This document shows, in pieces, positions 24,572 through 33,207 of a stretch of 64,000 nucleotides of DNA. Source of the stretch: VXNE01 sp965116625 (lineage in GTDB: Bacteria > Pseudomonadota > Gammaproteobacteria > Pseudomonadales > Azotimanducaceae); NCBI GenBank assembly GCA_965116625.1, contig OZ220717.1, positions 310,001-374,000 of the forward strand, written 5' to 3'. Numbering within the stretch: position 1 is the stretch's first letter; every line of letters starts with the position of its first letter. Under the pieces are notes generated by a model. It searched no databases and was not told the DNA's origin. It saw only the letters and a program-made list of their open reading frames with translations. Position numbers and translations under genes: made by a program.

Positions 24572-27484
24572 CTAGTTGAGTTGCCACTTGACCTGAAGGC
24601 CGATTTCCCTCGGCTCGACAATCGTGCCAAAGGGGCTGGCGATGCCTTCCCGGGGCGACCACATGTGCAGCGCGGCCTGGTCGAGCGCATTCTGTACATA
24701 GGCGGTAATGCCCAGCGAGGAATCGGCTGACCACCAGTTCGCCCTCAGGTCCCAACGGGTGTAGTCGGACACCGCGTACGCCTCCACGTTGCCGTGTTCC
24801 ACGTACTTCTTGCTGCGATAGTTCATGATCGTCAGCAGTTCGAGCCTGCCCCTTTCCGCCATCGGTATTTCGTAGGCCAGCGTCAGGGACGTCTTGTGCT
24901 TGGGCGAGTTCGGCAACTGCTTGCCGTCGAACTCGATCTGGAGGCCGGTTCCCCAGTAAGTGTGCACCTGCGGATTGCCATTGGCATCCGTGTACTCATG
25001 GAACTGCCACCCGGGAGCCGCGCCGGGGAGCCCGAAGGGGTAGATCGAGAGGTAGGGGCCAATGTTGGTATCCAGGAAGTTGTAGAACCCGCGCAGCGAG
25101 AGCTTGTCGCTAATCCTCCAGGCACCTTCAAGCTCGACACCGGCAATCGTGGTGCCTTCGATGGTGTTGGTCGACCGGGTGGTTGCGCCGCCCAACGGAT
25201 CAGCCGCGATTTCCTCTGCGGTCTTGAAGCGGCCGGCGACTACCCAGTACTTGGCGAAGTCCTGGTAGAAAGCCGTCGCGGACAACTGTACCGCTCTATC
25301 GAAGTACAGCCCCTTCGCGCCGATTTCGTAGTTGGTCACCTGCTCGGGTCCGAAGAAGAAGGGCGGTGCAGTCAGGCTCCAGCTCCCCTTGTTCCCACCG
25401 GGACGATAGCCGGTGGAGAGGCGTGCGTAGATCATGACATCGTCATTGGGACGATACTGCGCACCGACGTTCCAGGTCGTGTCGCTCCACGTCTCTTCGG
25501 CTTTGCCGGGAAAGATCTCGGCGTCGCGCACGTTGACCTGGACGAACGCAATCGCATCTTCGCAGGTGGAAGTGTGGTTGCAGGGCGAGAAGTCCACACC
25601 TGAACGACCGAAGACGTTGCCGTTGGACTGCTGGGCGATTCCCTTCACGTCGTTGTCGTGGCGTATACCCCCGAACAACGTCCAGGTCTCGTTCAGCATG
25701 TATTCGCCGTTGAAATAGACCCCGATGGACTCCTTTTCCATCGCTGCCATGAATGCACTATGTTGGCCATCCAGGTTCGCATAGAAGTTCCCGATGCCGG
25801 AGAACGCATAGTTCACGAGCCCCGGGTCGCCCGGACAGGCGAACACGGGTCTTAGTTGTGCGGAGCGAGCTTTCGCTTCGGGGTCGGTATAGACATCGCG
25901 AAACAGCCAGTTCTGACCGCCGCTCAAGCTGCCCCCCGGGCCATACAGGGAATCGATCACCGCCCGGCAGGCAGCCGAGCTGTCCGAATACATCCAGTCG
26001 TTGGTGGGAACGCCCCGGGTGCCCGAACCGAATTGCAGGCTCCTGTAGTTGTTCGGCTCCGTGCCTTCCATGGTGGTAACACCCAGCGTGAAATTGAACG
26101 GGCCTTCATATTGCGAGGTCAGCGTGACTTCATGGCTCGTCTGCTCGGATGTGAAGATGTAGTTGACTCGTTGGTCGTTGAACGTGCCGTTGCCGCCACC
26201 ATCCAGGGCGCAGTATCGGCTGGTCTGGCCTGCCTGCAGCATACCGCCCAGCACCTTCGGGTGGTTCGGCGGGCAAATCCCTCCACCCTCGCGGGGTAGC
26301 TGGTCGCCGTCGTTCAGGTTGTCGTTGACGACATCGTGATAGCCGAACTTGTAGGTCACATCGAGGTTCTCGGTCAGGGCGAATATGGCCTCCACCGAGG
26401 CGTTTTCCGCAAAGCTGTCCTGGTGGATCGGTGCGTTGAACGCCACCTTCCACTGCAGCTCTTCCGGGTCGCAGATGATGCCGAACTCGTCGCGTGTGCC
26501 ATCGTTGTTGATGTTCGAACAGTTGGCGACCGATGGCGCGGGGTCGGCACCGTAGAATGGATTCCTTTGCGGTACCAACTCCCCGGTGAGCCGGTCCGTC
26601 CAAATAACGGGATTGCCGTTACGGTCGAGAAGGAACTCGTTGACCGAGTCGCGGGCGCCCAATGGCAATGAAGCCCAGGGCGTGCCCGTGTCCGTCTGGT
26701 GGGAGTACCGGGCGGTAATGTCCCAGCGGTCGTTCTTCCAGCGCAGGCGCGGTGTGATAAGCCGCTGATCGGGTATCCCGGCATCGCGGGCTTCGGCGCC
26801 TTCGTAAACGTTTTCGATCATCCCGTCGCCGGTATAGGAACTGACGCCGAGACGATAGCTGAACCCGGAATCCGCAATCGGCCCGCCGAAAGCGACCTGC
26901 AGCCGCTGCGTCGAGATATCGGTAATCTCCGCGTTCAGGCGCATGTCGAAGGTGTCCGTCGGCTTGCGCGACCACAGGCTGATGGAGCCGGCGATCGCCG
27001 CCTTGCCACCGGTCGTGCCCTGCGGTCCCCGGGCCACTTCAACCCGCTCCATGTCGAACATGCTGTCGGTCGAGTAGCTCTGGTCCGTATATACGCCATC
27101 CACGTAGAAGGCGACGGAGGTGTCCTGGCCGAAGTTGACTGCACGGTCGTTACCCACACCGCGCATGTCGTAGTGACCGTCCTCGTTCTTCCCGGCACCC
27201 TGGCTGCGGTTGCCTTTCTGGAGACCGGGGACGAGCACTTCCAGGTCATCGGCGTTCTGCACGCCCAGTCTCTCGATGATCAGGTCGTTGAAACCGGTCA
27301 CCGTCATGGCCCGGTCGAGAACGTTGGTTTCGCCCCGTTCGCCGGTGACGAGGATCTCCTCGATGTACTCGTTGAGATCGTCGTCTTCGGCGTCTGTGTC
27401 GTCGGCCGAGTAGGCAGGCATTCCGAAAAGGGCCAGCGCCATACCCAGCGACGTAATTGATGCAAGTTTCACGAATCTCTCCAT
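24572..27484 (-). CDS. TonB-dependent receptor, no STN domain
   Basis: This 970-residue protein starts at ATG 27484, with GGAGG 6 bases upstream. A signal peptide ends near AYSADD (residue 27). An acidic stretch leads to the TonB box IEEILVTGER (residues 41-50). The plug contains DMERVEVARGPQGTTGGKAAIAG, the typical plug end, and DTSVAFYVDGVYTDQSYSTD. The barrel runs to the C-terminal GLQVKWQLN. The plug lettering resembles the receptors sometimes annotated as FecA/pesticin-type, found in sphingomonads and marine gammaproteobacteria. The substrate is unknown. The gene has its own terminator and a 331-bp upstream gap shared with the divergent lipoprotein gene, so it is an independent transcription unit. 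Confidence 0.92.
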   Translation of the reverse strand: MERFVKLASITSLGMALALFGMPAYSADDTDAEDDDLNEYIEEILVTGERGETNVLDRAMTVTGFNDLIIERLGVQNADDLEVLVPGLQKGNRSQGAGKNEDGHYDMRGVGNDRAVNFGQDTSVAFYVDGVYTDQSYSTDSMFDMERVEVARGPQGTTGGKAAIAGSISLWSRKPTDTFDMRLNAEITDISTQRLQVAFGGPIADSGFSYRLGVSSYTGDGMIENVYEGAEARDAGIPDQRLITPRLRWKNDRWDITARYSHQTDTGTPWASLPLGARDSVNEFLLDRNGNPVIWTDRLTGELVPQRNPFYGADPAPSVANCSNINNDGTRDEFGIICDPEELQWKVAFNAPIHQDSFAENASVEAIFALTENLDVTYKFGYHDVVNDNLNDGDQLPREGGGICPPNHPKVLGGMLQAGQTSRYCALDGGGNGTFNDQRVNYIFTSEQTSHEVTLTSQYEGPFNFTLGVTTMEGTEPNNYRSLQFGSGTRGVPTNDWMYSDSSAACRAVIDSLYGPGGSLSGGQNWLFRDVYTDPEAKARSAQLRPVFACPGDPGLVNYAFSGIGNFYANLDGQHSAFMAAMEKESIGVYFNGEYMLNETWTLFGGIRHDNDVKGIAQQSNGNVFGRSGVDFSPCNHTSTCEDAIAFVQVNVRDAEIFPGKAEETWSDTTWNVGAQYRPNDDVMIYARLSTGYRPGGNKGSWSLTAPPFFFGPEQVTNYEIGAKGLYFDRAVQLSATAFYQDFAKYWVVAGRFKTAEEIAADPLGGATTRSTNTIEGTTIAGVELEGAWRISDKLSLRGFYNFLDTNIGPYLSIYPFGLPGAAPGWQFHEYTDANGNPQVHTYWGTGLQIEFDGKQLPNSPKHKTSLTLAYEIPMAERGRLELLTIMNYRSKKYVEHGNVEAYAVSDYTRWDLRANWWSADSSLGITAYVQNALDQAALHMWSPREGIASPFGTIVEPREIGLQVKWQLN

Positions 27485-27815
27485 GTGTTCCTCCATTTGC
27501 ATGCCATTTCCCACGCAAACAACCGCCACCGAGATTCTTGCCGCTGTGCAACGACGCCAATCGCAATGGCAGGTGCTGGTCGGGCCACCCGGCCCGACCC
27601 CGCCAGCGCGGGCTCTGTAGCGGAGGATAGCTACACCCAAAGGGGGGCCGATGCAAACCGCCTAAGTGGGAATTCCCCCATAAACGGCCCCATGCCGCGG
27701 TTCGCAAGGACAGGGGTAATCCGGATGCCGATCCCATGACATGCCGTGGTCGTTGTGCCCACCCCGGTCTGGGTGCACGATAGGGAGAACGCCCCTGGCC
27801 CAAGGAAAACCAAGG
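27485..27815. other. 331-bp divergent gap with perfect hairpin in the receptor leader
   Basis: No gene is supported here. On the receptor side, 27578-27599 is a perfect 9-bp inverted repeat (GGTCGGGCC and GGCCCGACC) with a 4-base loop, about 95 bases upstream of the receptor ATG. It has no T-run and could be a leader hairpin or a protein-binding dyad. A 12-bp stretch gggaattccccc lies near 27668. I could not place convincing promoter hexamers for either gene. Confidence 0.45.
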
Positions 27816-28676
27816 ATGATCCTCAACACCACGTATCGCCTCGTCCTGTGCGGATCCATCATCTCGCTATGCGGCTGCTCTGCGGCGTTCTTCGGCGCCA
27901 CCGAGCGCAGTACCAGTTCGAGCCTCGTGGACTACCTTTACCCGGGAGACCAACGCCCGGTCGTCGATCCCGAAACCACGCCCCGCCTTGAACTGCCGTT
28001 GCGAGTGGGAATCGCCTTCGTCCCGACGTCCCGGCGCTCCTGGGGGGGAAGTCTGCAGCCCACGGAAGCCAGAAAGGTAGAGTTGCTGGAGAAGGTGAAG
28101 GCCGCGTTCGAGGGCGTCGACTACGTTGAAGACATCCAGGTCATTCCGTCGAACTACCTGGCCAGCGGCGGCGGCTTCCAGGCGCTTGAACAGACCAGCC
28201 GGTTGTATGACCTCGATGTATTCGCGCTGGTTTCGTGGGACCAGGTCGTGAACACCGAGGACACACCGCTGTCGGTCCTCTACTGGACGATCATCGGCAG
28301 CTACGTTATTCCCGCGTCCAGGAACAGCGTGAGCACCATGCTCGATACGGCGGTATTTGACATCCGAACGCGCAAACTCCTGTTGCGGGCTCCCGGATAC
28401 GACCACGCCAGCCGGCAGACGACCGCGATTGGTTCCGAAAGCGGCCAACAGCAAATCAGCGATGCGAGCTTCGAGAGCGCGGTCTCGAAGATGTCCGAGA
28501 GCCTCGAAACGGAAATCGATGCGTTCGGGGAGCGGGTCAAGTCGGACAAGTCGGTCCAGATCGCCTATTCCAGGGACTACAGCGGTTCGTCCGTGCCGCT
28601 GCTCCTGCTCTGTACGCTCGCATTGGCGGCATTGCTTGCGCCTCGGGGGACCCGGCGAAGGAACCGCGCGGGCTGA
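27816..28676 (+). CDS. Rhombotail-type lipoprotein with C-terminal sorting tail
   Basis: This 286-residue protein starts at ATG 27816, with AAGGA 9 bases upstream. A lipobox (ISLCGC, Cys21) predicts a lipoprotein. The central domain (about residues 50-235) has mixed alpha/beta character with FVPTSRRSWGGSLQPTEARK and DTAVFDIRTRKLLLRAPGYD, and I recognise no enzyme motif. The C-terminus (residues 255-286) is tripartite: a short Gly/Ser-containing entry (YSGSS), a hydrophobic helix (VPLLLLCTLALAALLA) and a basic end (PRGTRRRNRAG). That is the pattern of GlyGly-CTERM tails cleaved by rhombosortase, and the next gene encodes a rhombosortase. The known rhombotail lipoproteins share this context. 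Confidence 0.85.
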   Translation: MILNTTYRLVLCGSIISLCGCSAAFFGATERSTSSSLVDYLYPGDQRPVVDPETTPRLELPLRVGIAFVPTSRRSWGGSLQPTEARKVELLEKVKAAFEGVDYVEDIQVIPSNYLASGGGFQALEQTSRLYDLDVFALVSWDQVVNTEDTPLSVLYWTIIGSYVIPASRNSVSTMLDTAVFDIRTRKLLLRAPGYDHASRQTTAIGSESGQQQISDASFESAVSKMSESLETEIDAFGERVKSDKSVQIAYSRDYSGSSVPLLLLCTLALAALLAPRGTRRRNRAG

Positions 28677-28683
28677 CCGGCCG

Positions 28684-29274
28684 GTGGAAACCCGCGCCCG
28701 CCGGCAATCGGCTCTGCGCGTTCGATCAACCCGCTTCCTGGTGGGGACAACCACTACGGCGGTGGTGTTCCTGTTCGCCTCGCTCTGGCTGGATGCCCTC
28801 GCCTTCGATCGGAGCCTGGTTCTCTCGGGCGAATACTGGCGGCTCGGAACCTCGCACCTGACCCACCTCGGCCCCATGCACGCGCTCATGAACGCCGTGG
28901 GCGTTGGCTTGGTGACGGCCATCCTGCTCGAGCACTTGCGGCCCGGAACAATACTCCTGGGCGCGCTGGCCATCGCCGCGGCCATCAGCGCTGCGAGCGT
29001 TCTACTTGCCGTCGAGTCAGGCTATGCCGGTTTTTCGGGCGTATTGCATGGTCTCGCCGCATTGGCCGCAATCGCGCTCGCCAAACGCGCGCCGTGGCTC
29101 GCTGCCACGGTCGGCATGGTTCTCATCGCGGGCATCCTGACGGCGTTGGCCGGCTGGAGCCGTCCCTGGATGGCGGATGTCGCGATTCACACCCACGTAT
29201 GTGGCATCGCGGCCGGTGCCGTCATCGGGTTCTGGCTCCGGCATGCACAGAGGGCGGAGGTATCGCCAGAATAA
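28684..29274 (+). CDS. rrtA: Rhombosortase (rhomboid-family intramembrane serine protease)
   Basis: This 196-residue protein is taken from GTG 28684, 7 bases after the lipoprotein stop. No ATG lies closer. It is almost entirely membrane helices. Rhomboid features are WRLGTSHLTHLGPMHALMNA near residue 52, the catalytic-serine motif GFSGVLHG (Ser118), and the catalytic histidine in HTHVCGIAAGAVIGF (probably His171). The short length and the SGxxHG pattern fit rhombosortase, which cleaves GlyGly-CTERM tails of exported proteins. The adjacent lipoprotein is the obvious local substrate. Other substrates would be elsewhere in the genome. The start is the uncertain part of this call. Confidence 0.87.
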   Translation: METRARRQSALRVRSTRFLVGTTTTAVVFLFASLWLDALAFDRSLVLSGEYWRLGTSHLTHLGPMHALMNAVGVGLVTAILLEHLRPGTILLGALAIAAAISAASVLLAVESGYAGFSGVLHGLAALAAIALAKRAPWLAATVGMVLIAGILTALAGWSRPWMADVAIHTHVCGIAAGAVIGFWLRHAQRAEVSPE

Positions 29275-29411
29275 TCCTCGGATGTACCTCCTCGGCCACA
29301 AGCGATACAAATGAGCAGGCGTGTTTTTCTGCGCACGTCAGCACACGCACGTGAGCCGCATGAGGGAATGGTGTCTGTCGACAACAGTCAAGGACAGCAC
29401 GACAGTCCGGG

Positions 29412-30788
29412 TCATGCGTTGGCGACGACTGCCTGGTGTACCTCCAGCGTCCGTTCCGCCAGTTCGGTCATGCTGATTTCCTGAAACCCGATCACGTTGG
29501 GCCTGATCGTGTCGTTCAGCGGAGCGACCAGGCTGGAATCCAGCGCGGTCGAGCCACTGGCCGCGCCGACGATGGAACCGCAGGTCGCGCCGTTGCAGTC
29601 CGTGTCCCAGCCGCCTTCCACCGAGCGGCAGACCGACTGGTGGAAGTCCATCCGGCCGAAGATCATGGAGCCGATCACCACCAGGGCATTGTTGACCGTG
29701 TGCACCCCGCTCAGGTCTCCGTAGTGCGCCTCGACCCAGTCCATGTAGGCGTGAAAGTCCTCGCAGTCCGGCACCTGCGCCAATGCGGCCCGGCAAGCCT
29801 CTGCCAGTCGACAGTTCCGCGGGATCTCCGACAGGCCGATGTCGATCAGTTCACGGGGGTCGCTCACGACAAACGCCGCCGCCATGATGGCGGCGAACAT
29901 CATCTCGCCGTAGATGCCGTTGGCCCGGTGCGTCCAGCAGGCATCCCGGAATGCGAATTCCGCCGCGAGTTCCGGATTGCCGGCGCAGGCATAGCCCCAT
30001 CCGTCGGCACGGATCTGGGCACCGATCCACTCCCTGTAGGGATTCCGGTTGATGCTGGTGTACTCCGGCGTCACCCAGTCTGACGGCGCTGTTTTCGGAA
30101 CCGCATTGTTGTAGTTCATGATCGCCTGGGCTTCGGCGGTGCAGATCGCCGAGTAGGGCAGGCTCCGGTTCCAGACGGTGGCCACGTCGCGCCACCTGAA
30201 GTCGGGGCCGTAGTTTTCCAGGACGCGCAGGGCAACCAGGGTGTAGTGGATGTCGTCGTCCGGTTCCATGAAGGCGATGTTCTCGCGCTGGGAAAGAGGG
30301 CAGCCGATCTGCAGGCCGTCACCCGCGTCAACGCCACTGAAGTAGTAGTCGAGCGGCCAGTGCTGCCGGTTCTCCAGGTAGGTCCTGATGGCCTTTCGCC
30401 CACGCATGCCCTGCCGCCCCATGATTCCCATACCTTCCACCGGCTTGCCGAGGGCGCAGCCGACCGCGCGCCCGGTCCAGGCACCGTGGAACCTGTCCAG
30501 CAAGTCGGATTCAGCGAGGCCGCCGAGCTGTCTCGGACCCTCCGGACGTTCCCTGCGAATGCCCTCGAGGTCGTTCGGCTGGACATAGGTGAATCTCGGA
30601 TCCCTCGGCAGCTTGTCGAGGGCCTTGTATAGGGTGTCCACCGCCTCGAAGTTCATCGCGTCCCTTTCGCCGTCCAGCGCGGCGACCTGTGCTTTCAGGT
30701 CGTCCGGTACGGGGTGGCCCTCGTAGTTCCGCTGGATCAGTTCCAGGCGAAGCAATGTCAGGGGGTTTGTCCATCCGGTGAAAATCAT
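29412..30788 (-). CDS. ADP-ribosylglycohydrolase-family protein with N-terminal extension
   Basis: This 458-residue protein starts at ATG 30788, with AAGGAA 9 bases upstream. The glycohydrolase fold runs from about residue 95 to the end. It has LDRFHGAWTGRAVGCALGKP (family start), MEPDDDIHYTLVAL near residue 173 (the acidic Mg site) and GGWDTDCNGATCGSIVGAASG near 395 (second Mg site), where family members have GxDTDTxAAxxGxxxGA. The first 95 residues (LELIQRNYEGHPVPDDLKAQ and on) are not part of the standard domain. Typical family members are about 300 residues. Members remove ADP-ribose from proteins or hydrolyse related N-glycosides. With this many divergent insertions, nucleoside or glycoside catabolism is as likely as protein de-ADP-ribosylation. 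Confidence 0.87.
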   Translation of the reverse strand: MIFTGWTNPLTLLRLELIQRNYEGHPVPDDLKAQVAALDGERDAMNFEAVDTLYKALDKLPRDPRFTYVQPNDLEGIRRERPEGPRQLGGLAESDLLDRFHGAWTGRAVGCALGKPVEGMGIMGRQGMRGRKAIRTYLENRQHWPLDYYFSGVDAGDGLQIGCPLSQRENIAFMEPDDDIHYTLVALRVLENYGPDFRWRDVATVWNRSLPYSAICTAEAQAIMNYNNAVPKTAPSDWVTPEYTSINRNPYREWIGAQIRADGWGYACAGNPELAAEFAFRDACWTHRANGIYGEMMFAAIMAAAFVVSDPRELIDIGLSEIPRNCRLAEACRAALAQVPDCEDFHAYMDWVEAHYGDLSGVHTVNNALVVIGSMIFGRMDFHQSVCRSVEGGWDTDCNGATCGSIVGAASGSTALDSSLVAPLNDTIRPNVIGFQEISMTELAERTLEVHQAVVANA

Positions 30789-30974
30789 CTGGTAGTTCCT
30801 TTGCCTGTCAGGATCGGGTTGTCAAACTGTCGACCGGCACTGCGACGGTTGGCCGGACAACGGCACACGAAGCCATGCGGGCCCGTCGTCGATCAGTCGC
30901 GGTACAAGGTGGTCTGCCCGTAATGGTAGCAGCGGGATGCCTGATCCGGCACCGCTCCCATGTCTGGCGTTAAC

Positions 30975-31370
30975 TCAGCTCGCGTGCAGAAAGCTGGAGC
31001 GGAACTGAATGCCCCAGTGCCCATCAACGAGGGTCGCAATCCAGAACGTATCGAAGCTGTAATACACCGAGCCATCGGCTCGACAACGATCGTTTCGCAG
31101 CGCGATATGGACCTTGTCATTGCCGCTGTGCACGAATTCGAGGCGGGCAATAGTCGTGTGGTGCCATCCCTCCTGCGCAAGCAGCGGCTCGCCACGCCTC
31201 GAACGCTCGACAAAGTCCTTGGCGCTTTCAATCCTTGTGAACCTGCCATTGGCCAGGCGGATATGCGGATAATTCAGCGTCTCGGCGTGACGCTCGTGGT
31301 CCTGCGCATTGAATGTCTCGGTGAACGCGTGCACGACCGCAATGGCCGCTTGCTCAGACTCTTGACTCAT
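30975..31370 (-). CDS. SnoaL/NTF2-like small protein
   Basis: This 131-residue protein is taken from ATG 31370 (MSQESEQAAIAVVHAFTETFN). It has the cone-shaped alpha+beta NTF2-like pattern: an N-terminal helix, IRLANGRFTRIESAKDFVER, and strands VHIALRNDR, VYYSFDTFWIATLVDGHWGIQF. These folds serve as isomerases, hydratases or binding subunits. No clear catalytic signature is present. The start lies inside the end of the TauD-like gene (17-bp overlap), so the two are expected to be co-translated, and this protein may act on the product of that dioxygenase. Confidence 0.82.
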   Translation of the reverse strand: MSQESEQAAIAVVHAFTETFNAQDHERHAETLNYPHIRLANGRFTRIESAKDFVERSRRGEPLLAQEGWHHTTIARLEFVHSGNDKVHIALRNDRCRADGSVYYSFDTFWIATLVDGHWGIQFRSSFLHAS

Positions 31371-32235
31371 GGTTTGCGGCACTCGAAGTCGGCGGCGTGT
31401 TGGTTTGTGTGTACGGCGACAGGGTTTCGCCATCCACCGTGACCCGGTGCATCAGGCGCCGCTCCCCGGGGTAGTCGTTGAGCGCGTGGTGCCAGGTGGC
31501 GCGATTGTCCCAGAACGCGACGCTACCCACCTCCCAGCGGAACCGGCAGGTGTGATCTTCCCGGGCAGCGACGTCATAGAGGTATTCGAGTAACGGGCGC
31601 GACTCGTCATCCGTCCAGCCGGCAATGCGCACGGTGAACGCCGGGTTCACGTAGAGCGCCGGCCTGCCAGTGCGCGGGTGACGAATCACCACCGGATGCA
31701 CGGCGTCCTGCGTGGCTTGCCCGGCGTTGTGATAGCGGTCGTCCTCCTGCTTGGCGTAGGAGCCCTTGCCGAAGACGTGGCGGCTCGAATGCTCGGCGCT
31801 CAATCCTTCCAGGGTTCGCCTGAGGCCCGGGGAAAGCGCCTCGTAGGCCTTGTACATGCTCGCGAACATGGTGTCGCCACCGGCACTCGGCACGTCAAGC
31901 GCGAACAGCATCGAACCGAGCGCCGGCGCCTGGTCGTAGGAGTGGTCGGTATGCCAACCGCCGCCGATGTTGTATTGGTGGTGCGGCTCCTTGAGCACCA
32001 TGGCGACCTCGGGATGACCCGGCACCGGCGTGAAGAATCGATTCACGTTGATCGGGCCGAAGCGCCGCGCCGCCGCCAACTGGTCATCGGGGGTCAGCGT
32101 CTGGCCGCGGAGAAATACCACGCCGTATGCCGCCTGGGCATCGGCGATGGCCTCCACCTCTTCATCGGACATGGACTGCAGGTCGACACCGTCGATCTCG
32201 GCGCCGCAGTCGTTGTCGAAGGGTCTGATTTCCAT
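31354..32235 (-). CDS. TauD/TfdA-family Fe(II)/2-oxoglutarate dioxygenase
   Basis: This 293-residue protein is taken from ATG 32235 (MEIRPFDNDCGAEIDGVDL). The frame is open ten codons further. The iron-binding HxD is in GGGWHTDHSYDQ (near residue 95). The distal His and the oxoglutarate-binding Arg are in WDNRATWHHALNDYPGERRLMHRV (near residues 250-272, spanning several conserved positions). Length and motif spacing match taurine/alpha-ketoglutarate dioxygenases, which release sulfite from taurine or cleave aryloxyalkanoates and other small acids. The substrate is not determined. Sulfonate use would fit the sulfatase-rich context but is inference. Confidence 0.92.
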   Translation of the reverse strand: MEIRPFDNDCGAEIDGVDLQSMSDEEVEAIADAQAAYGVVFLRGQTLTPDDQLAAARRFGPINVNRFFTPVPGHPEVAMVLKEPHHQYNIGGGWHTDHSYDQAPALGSMLFALDVPSAGGDTMFASMYKAYEALSPGLRRTLEGLSAEHSSRHVFGKGSYAKQEDDRYHNAGQATQDAVHPVVIRHPRTGRPALYVNPAFTVRIAGWTDDESRPLLEYLYDVAAREDHTCRFRWEVGSVAFWDNRATWHHALNDYPGERRLMHRVTVDGETLSPYTQTNTPPTSSAANHESRV

Positions 32236-32446
32236 TTCCGCGAGTCCCAGCCTGCGCCCTACCACAGCAGGCGCGAAAGCATACCCCAGACAGGTGCCGC
32301 CTTTGCCTTAGCCGACACTGTGCGAGGACCTGGATGCCCTCGGAACGAGTGGGACTGTGCTGACGCGTCGTCAGGCATGTCGACCTTGTTCGGACTGCAC
32401 GCATTCCGTAGCTTGAACTTGTTCGTACCGTGGGGAAGCACGGCCA

Positions 32447-32692
32447 ATGGCGAGCATCACGATCCGCAATCTCGACGACGACGTGACGACACGCCTGCGC
32501 GTGCGCGCCGCCGAGCATCACCGCTCGATGGAGGAAGAGGCGCGCATCATTCTGCGCGACGCAGTGAACGATAGCCGCACAGGCCCTCGAAACCTCACGG
32601 AGTTCACCCGCAATTGCTTCGCCTCCGCTGGCGGCGTCGATCTCGAACTTCCCGCGCGCGGTCCAACGCGCGAGCCTCCGGAACTTTCCTGA
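32447..32692 (+). CDS. FitA-like ribbon-helix-helix antitoxin
   Basis: This 81-residue protein has the FitA pattern. MASITIRNLDDDVTTRLRVR forms the beta strand and first helix of an RHH DNA-binding domain, followed by AAEHHRSMEEEARIILRDAV. The C-terminal tail (residues 45-81) is rich in Pro, Arg and Glu and would wrap the PIN toxin. The dimer is expected to bind its own promoter, and the 211-bp gap to tauD on the other strand leaves room for it. It lies 9 bp upstream of the PIN-domain gene, the normal order for FitAB/VapBC modules. Confidence 0.92.
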   Translation: MASITIRNLDDDVTTRLRVRAAEHHRSMEEEARIILRDAVNDSRTGPRNLTEFTRNCFASAGGVDLELPARGPTREPPELS

Positions 32693-32701
32693 GCCGCCGA
32701 T

Positions 32702-33124
32702 ATGCTTGTCATCGATACCAATGTCGCTTCCGAACTCATGCGGCCCGTGCCGACTCCCGCCGTCGCCGCATGGATTGCCAATCGGGACCAGGCAGAAATG
32801 TACCTGACGGCAGTCAGTCAGGCGGAGTTGCTGTTCGGTGTCGCGATCCTGCCGGCCGGTAGACGACGGGACTCGTTGGAGGCCGCCATGAATGCGTGGC
32901 TTGACGTTGGCTTCGCTGGACGGATTCTGCCGTTCGAAAGCGCTGCGGCCGGTGTCTACGCTGAGATTGCTGCCCGCCGCCGCCAGGCGGGTCGGCCCAT
33001 TGGCGAGGCCGACTGCCAGACCGCTGCCGTATCGCTCTCGTGCGGCGCGAGCCTCGTTACGCGCAACGTCCGGGACTTTCAGGGCACAGGAGTCGAGGTT
33101 GTCGATCCCTGGGCGACCCGATAA
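32702..33124 (+). CDS. FitB/VapC-type PIN-domain toxin (RNase)
   Basis: This 140-residue PIN domain carries all four acidic residues of the Mg-dependent nuclease site: Asp5 (VIDTNVASELMRP), Glu42 (VSQAELLFG), Asp104 (IGEADCQTAAVS) and Asp125 (TRNVRDFQG). It is therefore probably active. FitB/VapC toxins cut tRNA or rRNA when the antitoxin is degraded. The paired antitoxin gene is immediately upstream. The module lies between metabolic genes with no integrase or IS nearby. Confidence 0.93.
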   Translation: MLVIDTNVASELMRPVPTPAVAAWIANRDQAEMYLTAVSQAELLFGVAILPAGRRRDSLEAAMNAWLDVGFAGRILPFESAAAGVYAEIAARRRQAGRPIGEADCQTAAVSLSCGASLVTRNVRDFQGTGVEVVDPWATR

Positions 33125-33207
33125 GAAGATACCGGACATCGGCCTCGTCATGAAATTCCGCGCCGAGACGCATAGAGAGGCACTTCATCGCCCTTCGGAG
33201 GGCAACA

